A DNA stretch of 64,000 nt, from positions 186,001 through 250,000 of the forward strand of contig NZ_JACOFT010000001.1 in assembly GCF_014699135.1 (NCBI RefSeq). The letters run 5' to 3'. The translations under genes and the position numbers were made by a program. Positions 16,425 through 24,837 of this stretch are shown here, piece by piece. The first letter of the stretch is position 1. Each line of letters starts with the position of its first letter. The notes below the pieces were generated by a model, which saw nothing but the letters and a program-made list of their open reading frames with translations, did not search any database and was not told the DNA's origin. This DNA is from Cognatundibacterium aquatile (GTDB lineage Bacteria; Pseudomonadota; Gammaproteobacteria; Burkholderiales; Burkholderiaceae_D).

Positions 16425-17954
16425 TTAGTGAATACCGTGCATTTTCTTTTCCATCCATTTATTCAGCGTCATCAGCACTAGACCTGCACCGATAGGAATA
16501 ATAGTGAAGATCAGGAAGAACGTGGATAAGGAATAGGTTTCTGAGATACGGTCGATATAGCTGCCAGTAGAGCCGGCAATTTTGTTCGCAATCGCCGTGT
16601 TCAGGAACCAGACGCCAAACATCAGACCCAGCAGTCGTGGCGGCGCGAGCTTACTGATGTACGACAAGCCGACCGGTGAAATACACAACTCGCCCATCGT
16701 GTGGAAAAAGTAAGCGGCGATCAGGAAAATCATGCTGACGGAAGCGGTTTTCGCGCCGGCAGGAATGCTGGATGCGCCATAAGACAAGGCCGCGAAACCC
16801 AGACCCAGCAAAATCAGACCAGTGCCAAATTTGATCGGGCCGCTGGGGTTCCAGTATTTATCCCACATTTTGGTAAACATCGGTGCCAGAATCACCAGGA
16901 AAAAAGAGTTCAGAACATTGAACCAAGTGGCAGGTACGCTGGAGTTTTCCATAGAGAATTCACGACCGAGCATCCAGATCACGAGCGCCCAGATCAGACC
17001 AATACACAAGACCAGCAACAGATTCGACAACAAATAGCGCTTTGCGGTACCGATAAACAGTTTGATCAGCAACCACGACAAGATCGCCGTTGGTATGACT
17101 GTCATCAGGGAATTAATGATTTTGAACGCAAAGCCGCTGGTACCAACCAGTGTGCGGTCGGTGTAGTCTGCGGCAAAAATTGTCATTGAACCGCCAGCTT
17201 GCTCAAAGGCGAACCAGAAGAAAATCGTGAAGAAAGAAAATACGCAAATTGCTTTCAGGCGATCAGCGACGATATGTGGTGCAGCCTCTTCTACCGGTGC
17301 GACGGTCGCAGATCGCTGCGCTTTTGGCAAACCTATCTCACCGAAAATACCCTGACCGAAGTAAAACTGAATCGCACCGAGGATCATGAAGGCGCCAGCC
17401 AGACCAAAGCCGAGTGGCCAGGAAATTTTTTCACCAATATAGCCGCACAGTGAAATACCGAAAAACGCACCGGCATTCACACCCATGTAAAACAGGGTAT
17501 AGCCACCGTCACGACCACTTTCATTATCTTTGGTGTAAAGCTGACCGACGATTGCCGAAATATTCGGTTTAAACAAACCTGTACCGGCAACGACCAGTGA
17601 CAGACCGACGTAGAACATCGTTGGTGTGTCAAACAGCAGTGATGCATGACCGGCAGCGATGATGAAACCACCCAGAACAACCGAGCGACGGCTGCCGAGG
17701 AATTTATCCGCGATATAGCCGCCGAGTATCGGTGTCAGATATACGAGACCGGTGTACCAGCCGTACAGATTGGTGGCGTCTGCGCGGGTCCAGCCCCAGC
17801 CGCCTTTGGCCGTTTCTGTGACCAGAAACAAGACCAGCAATGCGCGCATGCCATAATAAGAAAATCGTTCCCACATTTCTGTGAAAAACAAAACAAATAA
17901 GCTATCGGGGTGTCCCAGGATAGTGTTCACCCCTGGATTTTGAATTTTGTTCAA
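16425..17954 (-). CDS. POT/PTR family proton-coupled peptide transporter
   Basis: A 12-14 TM inner-membrane di/tripeptide:H+ symporter. The PTR2 signature FFTEMWERFSYYGMRALL is at the N-terminus, followed by GGYIADKFLGSRR and, later, GELCISPVGLSYISKLAP. The frame is open to an ATG at 18011, but that upstream part lacks family similarity. A TTG at 17954 follows GGAGAG by 4 bp and gives the typical start NKIQNPGVNTILGHP, so I prefer it (509 aa). A 15-bp perfect palindrome GAATTGAATCAATTC (18032-18046) lies upstream and could be an operator. Confidence 0.9.
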   Translation of the reverse strand: MNKIQNPGVNTILGHPDSLFVLFFTEMWERFSYYGMRALLVLFLVTETAKGGWGWTRADATNLYGWYTGLVYLTPILGGYIADKFLGSRRSVVLGGFIIAAGHASLLFDTPTMFYVGLSLVVAGTGLFKPNISAIVGQLYTKDNESGRDGGYTLFYMGVNAGAFFGISLCGYIGEKISWPLGFGLAGAFMILGAIQFYFGQGIFGEIGLPKAQRSATVAPVEEAAPHIVADRLKAICVFSFFTIFFWFAFEQAGGSMTIFAADYTDRTLVGTSGFAFKIINSLMTVIPTAILSWLLIKLFIGTAKRYLLSNLLLVLCIGLIWALVIWMLGREFSMENSSVPATWFNVLNSFFLVILAPMFTKMWDKYWNPSGPIKFGTGLILLGLGFAALSYGASSIPAGAKTASVSMIFLIAAYFFHTMGELCISPVGLSYISKLAPPRLLGLMFGVWFLNTAIANKIAGSTGSYIDRISETYSLSTFFLIFTIIPIGAGLVLMTLNKWMEKKMHGIH

Positions 17955-18298
17955 ATTGCTCTCCGTTGTTGGTTTAATTGGATGATGATTCGCCAGCAAA
18001 TAAATTTTCAAGCCTGAGGCAAGAATGATTTGAATTGAATCAATTCGGCGCGTAGCTTACCACGATGAAAAACTCATATAGAAAGACATATTGTGCGTTG
18101 CAGCAAATGTTGTGCCACCGTAGGCGAATGAGTGTGGATAAGCCTTTGCGACACCATCAGAGAGACATCCGGGACGTGGTTCTGAGAATGGCGGGTTTGC
18201 CAGAACGCCATTTTGTGCGATCCTGATGCGCATTTCTGATAAAAATGCAGGCGATGCTGCTCGTTTTGGTGCGGCTTTTTAACATAGTGAATATACGA
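17955..18298. other. 344-bp divergent intergenic region, transporter / S9 peptidase
   Basis: Holds the promoter regions of two divergent genes. Visible are the palindrome GAATTG-AAT-CAATTC at 18032-18046 and an imperfect hairpin region at 18179-18212, where GTTCTG/CAGAAC and AATGGCG/CGCCATT overlap as alternative stems. No confident -35/-10 pair is seen and no separate gene. Confidence 0.45.
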
Positions 18299-20800
18299 AT
18301 GATGTTTTTTTCTTCCCGACTTCCTTCCACGGTGATCATCGCAGGCGCGGTGACACTGTTGTCCGGCATCCACGTCCCGGCACTTGCCACCTCAAGCGCA
18401 GTGCCTCCTGCCGCTACCGCAGAAGGCAGTTATCGTTTGCCGCCAGCAGAATTGCAGGCAATCGTCGATGCACCGCGTGGGCCGGTGTTTAAACTCGGAC
18501 CGCAGCGTAAAACTGCATTGCTGGTCAGCTTGCCGGGTTTGCCGAGTATCGCCGAAGTCGCGCAGCCAGAGCTCAAACTAGCCGGTTTGCGTATTAATCC
18601 ACGTACTCATGCTGCCAGTCATTTTGATTTTGGTAACAGCCTGAGCTTGCTGGACGTGGCAAGCGGAAAAATCCGCGAAGTCAGTGGTTTGCCAGCGAAG
18701 CCGCGGATTGCTGAAACACTGTGGTCGCCGGATGAAAAATGGCTGGCCTTCAGTCGTTGGAGCGATGATGGCGTGGAACTGTGGTTGCTGGACGTGAAGA
18801 AAGCCCATGCGCAAAGACTGATGGACGAAAAGTTAAACGCCGTCGCCAGCGCCGGATTCGCCTGGAGCAATGGTTCTGAGCAATTGCTGGTGCGCTTGTT
18901 GCCCGCACGTCCGAAACCTGCACCGAACCTGACGCAAAAGCCGCTGGGGCCAAATGCGCTGGAAAGCAAAGGCGGCAAGCTGACGCAAAACCGCACTTAT
19001 CCGGACATGCTGAAAACAGCGGCAGATGCCGATATGCTGGATTGGCAGTTACAGACGCAACTGGCATTTGTTAACCTCAGCGGTGATGTGCGTCGCATCG
19101 GCCCGGTCATGACACTGACCAAAGCGCAGGCTTCGCCCGATGGTAATCTGATTCTGACCACACAATTACGCCGCCCTTATTCAACAATGCTACCCGTGGA
19201 TCGTTTTCCGCAACTGATTGAATTGTGGGATGAGAATGGCAAGAAAGTGAAAACCATCGCAGAACGTCCTATGCGTGAGCGCTTGCCCACCGGGAATGAC
19301 GCGGTACAGGCCGGGCCGCGTGACTTTGCCTGGCGCAACGATAAACCCGCCACTTTGTATTGGTTAGAAGCACAGGCCGGTGGCGATCCTGAAGCGCCCG
19401 TCAAAGTACATGATGTTTTGATGCAACAGGCAGCACCGTTTGATGCGCCGCCACAAAAATTGATGGATCTGGCGTGGCGCTTCAATAATGTTCAATGGGG
19501 CAACGACGGGCTGGCGCTGGTGACAGAAAGCTGGTGGAAAACCCGTGATACCCGCATCTGGCGTATTCGTCCCGGCGTCGCCGACAGCAAACCCGAACTG
19601 TTGTTTGCCCGTAAATCAGAAGACCAGTATGCCCACCCGGGACAGCCAGTGATGACGCAAAATCAGTACGGCCGCGCGGTGCTGCGCGTGGCTCCGGATG
19701 GCAAGTCGATTTTCATGACCGGTAATGGTGCCAGCCCGGATGGTGATCGCCCGTTTCTGGATCGGTTTGATCTGACCAGTAAGCAAGCGGTGCGCATGTT
19801 CCGCTCGCAGGCGCCGTATTACGAAGAAGTGCTTGGTTTGTTGAACGATAAAGGTACCAGTATCGTCACCAGCCGCGAATCGAACGAGGAACGCCCTAAT
19901 TATTTTGTCCGCGATCTGGCACACAATGAGGCCGCAAGGGCGCTGACCCAGTTTCCGCATCCTTTGCCACAATTCAAAGGAGTTAAAAAACAGCAACTGC
20001 GCTATGAACGTGAGGATGGTGTCGATCTGACCGCGACCCTGTATTTACCGCCAGGCTACGACCCGAAACGCGATGGCCCGCGCCCCATGATTATGTGGGC
20101 GTATCCGCGTGAATTTAAAACGGCCGAAGCGGCAGGTCAGGTGAACGGTTCGCCGTATAAATTCAACCGGATTTCCTATAACGGTCCGCAAGTCATGCTG
20201 GCGCGTGGTTACACCGTACTGGATGGCCCTACCATGCCGATTATCGGTGAAGGCAAGAAAGAGCCGAACGACACTTACCTTGAACAGTTGAAAATGAGTG
20301 CCGAAGCCGCGATCGATGAAGTTGTGCGACTCGGTGTTGCCGACCGCAACCGCATCGCGATCGGTGGTCACAGCTATGGCGCGTTCATGACGGCGAATCT
20401 GCTGACGCACACGCGTTTGTTCCGCGCCGGTATTGCCCGTTCCGGTGCCTACAACCGCACCCTGACGCCGTTTGGTTTTCAGTCAGAAGAGCGCAATTTC
20501 TGGCAGGCGCGCAAGACGTATCAGGAAATGTCGCCGTTTAATTTCGCCAACCAGATCAAAGACCCGATACTCTTTATTCACGGTGAACAAGACAACAACC
20601 CCGGCACTTTCCCTATCCAAAGTGAACGCATGTATCAGGCTTTGCAAGGTCTGGGCGCGGTGACGCGTCTGGTGATGTTGCCGAATGAAAGCCATAGCTA
20701 TCGTGCGCGCGAATCTGTGCTGCACATGTTGTGGGAACAGGATCGCTGGCTGGAAACCTATGTAAAAAATGCGAAAGGCGAAGCCGGAGAGAAGGACTGA
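18299..20800 (+). CDS. S9 family (prolyl oligopeptidase-like) serine peptidase
   Basis: A secreted serine peptidase of about 833 residues. The N-terminal signal peptide (from ATG 18299 or 18302) ends near HVPALA. A beta-propeller-like part (SPDEKWLAFSRWS, SPDGNLILTTQLRRPYS) is followed by the alpha/beta hydrolase domain. The nucleophile lies in GGHSYGAFMTANLLTH (Ser about residue 692), the acid Asp in HGEQDNNPGTFPIQS and the His in PNESHSYRARES. The arrangement is closest to the glutamyl endopeptidase-like S9D group, though the specificity is not proven. The frame also opens at 18245, but those first 18 residues would spoil the signal peptide. Confidence 0.9.
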   Translation: MMFFSSRLPSTVIIAGAVTLLSGIHVPALATSSAVPPAATAEGSYRLPPAELQAIVDAPRGPVFKLGPQRKTALLVSLPGLPSIAEVAQPELKLAGLRINPRTHAASHFDFGNSLSLLDVASGKIREVSGLPAKPRIAETLWSPDEKWLAFSRWSDDGVELWLLDVKKAHAQRLMDEKLNAVASAGFAWSNGSEQLLVRLLPARPKPAPNLTQKPLGPNALESKGGKLTQNRTYPDMLKTAADADMLDWQLQTQLAFVNLSGDVRRIGPVMTLTKAQASPDGNLILTTQLRRPYSTMLPVDRFPQLIELWDENGKKVKTIAERPMRERLPTGNDAVQAGPRDFAWRNDKPATLYWLEAQAGGDPEAPVKVHDVLMQQAAPFDAPPQKLMDLAWRFNNVQWGNDGLALVTESWWKTRDTRIWRIRPGVADSKPELLFARKSEDQYAHPGQPVMTQNQYGRAVLRVAPDGKSIFMTGNGASPDGDRPFLDRFDLTSKQAVRMFRSQAPYYEEVLGLLNDKGTSIVTSRESNEERPNYFVRDLAHNEAARALTQFPHPLPQFKGVKKQQLRYEREDGVDLTATLYLPPGYDPKRDGPRPMIMWAYPREFKTAEAAGQVNGSPYKFNRISYNGPQVMLARGYTVLDGPTMPIIGEGKKEPNDTYLEQLKMSAEAAIDEVVRLGVADRNRIAIGGHSYGAFMTANLLTHTRLFRAGIARSGAYNRTLTPFGFQSEERNFWQARKTYQEMSPFNFANQIKDPILFIHGEQDNNPGTFPIQSERMYQALQGLGAVTRLVMLPNESHSYRARESVLHMLWEQDRWLETYVKNAKGEAGEKD

Positions 20801-20951
20801 ATATCTGCGAAGGAGGGTGCCTGATGATGCGTGGATTGCACGGCACCCGCATCGCCGGATGTGGCTTTTTCCGCCTTTTTCCCCTTACTTAAGGTTTTAC
20901 ATTAAAGTTTTGCATTAAGATGCAAATTGCTTTTATCTTGTCAGGTTTTCT

Positions 20952-21374
20952 ATGCTCAAAGCCGTTATTCTGGATGCGAATGCGATTGCCCGCAATTTAC
21001 TGACTTCCGTACTCAATAACGGCGGCCATGAAGTGATTGCTGACGCGAACCTCGCACCAGCCAGCCTTGCACGCGTGATCCGGCTCAGACCGCAAATTGT
21101 TTGCATCGATCTTGGCGAAACAAATGAAGCTGGATGGGCCATCATCACCCAGCTACGCACTGAACTGCCGAAGTCGCTGCTGTTTCTGGTGTCTTCCGGA
21201 ATTAACGCCGGATTGATTCAGGATGCGCAGCAGCGCGGTGTGCATGGCTTTATCGTGAAACCTTTCAATTCCGTCGCGGTTCTGACTTCCATCCGCAACA
21301 CCATCGTCCGTATTGCCAAACAACAGCGTGCGAATGCAGAAGCCGCCAGCAACGGTGGTGCTGAATCGGCCTGA
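20952..21374 (+). CDS. Stand-alone response-regulator receiver protein (CheY-like)
   Basis: A single REC domain of 140 residues. The phospho-acceptor Asp is in IVCIDLGE (about residue 56), the Ser/Thr switch in LVSSG and the Lys in FIVKPFN. The acidic pocket is reduced: LDAN replaces the usual DD at the first strand end, so Mg2+ binding may be altered. The C-terminal 20 residues are Ala/Asn-rich and unstructured. It has no output domain. The next gene is a histidine kinase of another type, 120 bp away, and the two may or may not work together. Confidence 0.85.
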   Translation: MLKAVILDANAIARNLLTSVLNNGGHEVIADANLAPASLARVIRLRPQIVCIDLGETNEAGWAIITQLRTELPKSLLFLVSSGINAGLIQDAQQRGVHGFIVKPFNSVAVLTSIRNTIVRIAKQQRANAEAASNGGAESA

Positions 21375-21497
21375 ATCCGCGTTAATCGTTTCATCCGGCA
21401 CGACACCTGTTTTATCCGCCCTGATCCGTATTCGTCGCATACCCGCGCAATCTCATGAGCTCCGCGTAGACTGTATCTGTCGTTGAAAGGGAAGATC

Positions 21498-22901
21498 ATG
21501 TCAGCCACATCTGCAATCGATTTGCCGCCATCGGTAAATGAAGAAATATTGCCACCGGAAGTTTCAGCCAGAAGCGAATCCTGGCTGACCCGGGCGCGCA
21601 ATTATCCGGTGTTTTCACGCACCTGGTATCGCTATCGAGCACGTGCCTGGATGGGTACGTTGATTCCCTCGCTGCTGTTGATTTTTCTGATCGATGCTGC
21701 ACGCGGCGCGGACTGGCGCACCTTCTTTGTCGTCTGGATACCGCTGTCTCTTGCCGGTACCGCGATGCATCTTGGTGGTGCTGCGCTGGCGGTCTGGGTG
21801 CGACAACGCGGCTATGCGGAAAAAAAAGAATGGCGTTGTCTGATCACGGTCTTATGTGCCGGATTATTGTGCAGTCTATTGCTATTTTTTGCAGCGAGGC
21901 AGGCGACACAGCAATTATTGCATTACGAGGCACCGATGCTGACCGCGCTGAAATTGCATTATTCTGGTTCGCCTGATTCCGCAAAAACAACCGCGGCCAC
22001 GCCTGCCGGAAACTGGTTATCTGAATTCAAAGCCGGATTTGAGCAGGGCTTTCAGGATGGTAAACAAAACCGCGCACCACGCCCGCCTGATATTGCAGGC
22101 TCGGATTTCTGGAAAGGCTTTTATATCGGTTTGGTATTGTCTTCCGTCTGTATTTACCTCAGCGGTGGTTACGATCTCTGGCTGTTTTCACGCCAGCGCA
22201 ATATGTTGAAAGTCGCACAGAGTAAGCGCGCATCAGAACAGGCGCAGGCGATGCAAAGAGAAACCGAATTACGCTTGTCGGTATTGGCTGCGCAGGTGGA
22301 ACCGCATTTTCTGTTCAACACGCTGGCCGGTGTGCGTTCGGCGATCAGCACTGAGCCAGCACGGGCGGTCGCGATCGTCGATCATCTGGTCGATTATCTG
22401 CGGGCGACCATACCGCAGATGCGCGACGACGGCGGCTCGGTGCAGTCACGTTTAAGCAAACAACTTGACGCCGTGCATGCGTATCTGAGCCTGATGCAGG
22501 CCCGCATTCCGCGCCTGAGTTTCAGTGTCGAGTCACAGATTGCTGACGCCGCAGTGCCGCCGTTGATGCTGATTTCTTTAGTCGAGAACGCAATCAAACA
22601 CGGCATAGAACCCAAGGTTGGCGCGGCGCACATCGCCGTGACAGTGCGTGTCATCGAAACACAAGAAATGCAAGAAACGCAAGAAACTCCAGAGCCGCGC
22701 ATGCTGGAAATGCGCGTTGAAGATGATGGCGTCGGTTTTGGCGGTCACAACAGTGGCTCTGGCATTGGCCTGGCGAATATCCATCAGCGGCTGGCTGCGA
22801 TGTACGGCGAACGCGCCAGCCTGCTGTTGAAAGCCCGTCCCGAGGGCGGCGTTGCTGCCATCATCACGATTCCTTTAGAAAAACAGACGGAGGCTGCATG
22901 A
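21498..22901 (+). CDS. LytS/YehU-type sensor histidine kinase
   Basis: A membrane kinase of about 467 residues. The N-terminal half has about four membrane helices (around 40-60, 70-95, 105-130, 205-230), with a Gly/Gln-rich periplasmic-type stretch between. The HisKA_7TM-less His_kinase domain (PF06580) begins with VEPHFLFNTLAGVRSAI, where His is the phospho-acceptor, and is followed by a HATPase with VENAIKHGIEP and DDGVGFGG...GIGLANIHQRL. An acidic/Gln repeat (ETQEMQETQETPEPR) is inserted in the ATPase. Shine-Dalgarno AAGGGAAG precedes ATG 21498. The stop overlaps the regulator start (ATGA). Confidence 0.92.
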   Translation: MSATSAIDLPPSVNEEILPPEVSARSESWLTRARNYPVFSRTWYRYRARAWMGTLIPSLLLIFLIDAARGADWRTFFVVWIPLSLAGTAMHLGGAALAVWVRQRGYAEKKEWRCLITVLCAGLLCSLLLFFAARQATQQLLHYEAPMLTALKLHYSGSPDSAKTTAATPAGNWLSEFKAGFEQGFQDGKQNRAPRPPDIAGSDFWKGFYIGLVLSSVCIYLSGGYDLWLFSRQRNMLKVAQSKRASEQAQAMQRETELRLSVLAAQVEPHFLFNTLAGVRSAISTEPARAVAIVDHLVDYLRATIPQMRDDGGSVQSRLSKQLDAVHAYLSLMQARIPRLSFSVESQIADAAVPPLMLISLVENAIKHGIEPKVGAAHIAVTVRVIETQEMQETQETPEPRMLEMRVEDDGVGFGGHNSGSGIGLANIHQRLAAMYGERASLLLKARPEGGVAAIITIPLEKQTEAA

Positions 22902-23653
22902 TCACCGCCATCATCGCTGAAGATGAAGATTTACCACGTAAAGAATTGCGCCGCATGCTCAATGAGTTGTGGCCGGAACTGCAGATTATCGCCGAGTGCG
23001 AGCATGGCGCTGATGCGCTCGATGCGATTTACACCCACCAGCCCGACATCGCGTTTCTGGATATCCGCATGCCCGGCATGTCGGGGCTGGATGTCGCAAA
23101 TGCGGTCAAAGGGCGTTGTCATGCGGTGTTCACCACTGCTTACGATAACCATGCGCTCGATGCGTTTGCCGCCGGCGCGATCGATTATCTGTTGAAGCCA
23201 GTGGCGCAGGCGCGTTTGGCGGAAGCAATTGCGCGTCTGAAAGCGCGTCTTGCCAGCAAACAGGCGGCACCCGATCTGAGCCAGCTGATGTCGGAACTCG
23301 ACAAACGCATCCGTGGCAATGCGGCCGAGCGCATACGCTGGATCAGTGCCAGCGTCGGCGATACGATCAAGATGTTCCCGATAGAAAAAATCCTGTTTTT
23401 CAGTTCCGATGAAAAATATACCCGCGTGGTGTGCGGGCATGACGAAGCGCATGTGCGCAAGCCGCTGAAAGAATTGATGGAAGGGCTTGATCCCGATATC
23501 TTTTGGCAGATCCATCGCGGCACGGTGGTGCGAGCCGATGCGATTGCGCGCGCGCAGCGCGACGACATGGGGCGCTATCTGGTGGAGCTGCACGGCAGCC
23601 CGGAAAAACTCAAAGTCAGTCAGGCCTATGCGTGGCGCTTTAAGCCGATGTAG
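22898..23653 (+). CDS. LytTR-family response regulator
   Basis: A 251-residue DNA-binding regulator. The receiver domain has an acidic cluster EDEDL, phospho-acceptor in AFLDIRMPGMSG (about residue 54) and Lys in DYLLKPV. A linker of about 20 residues is followed by a LytTR domain (about 140-250) with the typical FFSSDEKYTRVV and IHRGTVVRADAI. It overlaps the kinase by 4 bp and is its cognate partner. The family usually acts on extracellular enzymes, exopolysaccharide or transport genes. The target here is unknown. Confidence 0.94.
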   Translation: MITAIIAEDEDLPRKELRRMLNELWPELQIIAECEHGADALDAIYTHQPDIAFLDIRMPGMSGLDVANAVKGRCHAVFTTAYDNHALDAFAAGAIDYLLKPVAQARLAEAIARLKARLASKQAAPDLSQLMSELDKRIRGNAAERIRWISASVGDTIKMFPIEKILFFSSDEKYTRVVCGHDEAHVRKPLKELMEGLDPDIFWQIHRGTVVRADAIARAQRDDMGRYLVELHGSPEKLKVSQAYAWRFKPM

Positions 23654-23779
23654 ACACCGATTAAATGCCGGTTCGACGATGAAAGCTGGCACCGCGTCGG
23701 CATGTGATGACCGGAAATAGCCAGCGGCGATCACGCTAATTTGTTAAGCTGGGTGTTTTTCATCGATACGGAAAACCGC

Positions 23780-24646
23780 ATGCGCAGTGTTGATCTTCTT
23801 CGCCTTTTATCGCTGGCTGCGATCTGGGGCGCTTCGTTTCTGTTCATGCGGGTGCTGGCACCTGTCCTGGGTGCATTATGGACCGCAGAAATCCGCGTCG
23901 GATTGGCGGGGCTTGCATTAACTTTGCTGATGCTGGCGACGCAAAAACCGGTCGATATCCGGCGTCACTGGCGACAATATCTGTTGCTGGGTCTGGTGAA
24001 TTCGGCGCTGCCTTTTGCCTTGTATTCGTTTGCCGCGATGCGTATGCCTGCCGGTTATTCTGCGATTGTGAATGCCACCAGCCCCTTATGGGGCGCTGTG
24101 ATGGGCGCGATTTTTCTGAGTGAACGTTTCACCGGCCGCAAAATGCTGGGTATGTTGTGTGGCGTGGTCGGCGTCGGTTTTCTTGTGCGTCTGGGGCCGG
24201 TCGCATTCACCAGTGATTTGCTGCTCGGTGTGCTGGCTTGCGTCGGCGCGACGATCTGTTATGCGCTGGCAGGCATCTATTCCAAAAAAGTATCCGGCGC
24301 GATGAATTCCATGCAGATGGCGACTGGCTCGCAAGTCGGAGCCGCCCTCGTGTTGCTGCCGTTTCTGCCGCTGGCACCGGTGCAAGGTGAAATCACCAGC
24401 CAGATTCTGCTGCTCGGCGCGGCGCTGGCGTTGTTATGCAGCGCAGTCGCCTATCTGATTTACTTCCGCCTGATGACCGATGTGGGGCCAACCAAAGCGC
24501 TGACGGTGACGTTTCTGATTCCCTTGTTCGCCTTGTTGTGGGGACATTTATTTTTGCACGAAGCGATCACCTTGAGCACATTGATCGGCTGCGCAGGCGT
24601 GGTGCTGGCGACCTGGCTGGTGGTGTTTGCACCCAAAAATGCCTGA
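23780..24646 (+). CDS. DMT-superfamily EamA transporter
   Basis: A membrane protein of about 288 residues with ten predicted TM helices in two EamA repeats. The first starts SLAAIWGASFLFMRV and the second starts near LACVGATICYALAGIYSKK. The family exports amino acids or metabolites, and the substrate is not known here. The frame opens at 23741, but ATG 23780 with CGGAAA upstream matches the family N-terminus better. A strong terminator follows at 24752. Confidence 0.88.
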   Translation: MRSVDLLRLLSLAAIWGASFLFMRVLAPVLGALWTAEIRVGLAGLALTLLMLATQKPVDIRRHWRQYLLLGLVNSALPFALYSFAAMRMPAGYSAIVNATSPLWGAVMGAIFLSERFTGRKMLGMLCGVVGVGFLVRLGPVAFTSDLLLGVLACVGATICYALAGIYSKKVSGAMNSMQMATGSQVGAALVLLPFLPLAPVQGEITSQILLLGAALALLCSAVAYLIYFRLMTDVGPTKALTVTFLIPLFALLWGHLFLHEAITLSTLIGCAGVVLATWLVVFAPKNA

Positions 24647-24751
24647 AAACGCCGCAAAAAGAACGAAAATATACTGGGGGGGAGTATGTTTTAAAGCCCT
24701 TTGTTTATAAGGACAATAAGCGTTTTTTGCCATATACTCCCCAAAAAATGC

Positions 24752-24781
24752 AAAAAAGCCCGGAATTTCCGGGCTTTTTTT
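24752..24781. terminator. Bidirectional terminator
   Basis: A long stem AAAAAAGCCCGGAA / TTCCGGGCTTTTTT with a one-base centre. T-runs on both strands serve the DMT gene (+) and the CocE gene (-). A second, wider pair GGGGAGTAT (24679-24687) with ATACTCCCC (24734-24742) encloses the stretch before it. Confidence 0.88.
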
Positions 24782-24837
24782 ATTGCTACTATTGCTACGC
24801 GTATTGCTGAAGATTTCGCTCAGTGTCGCTGCCTGTA

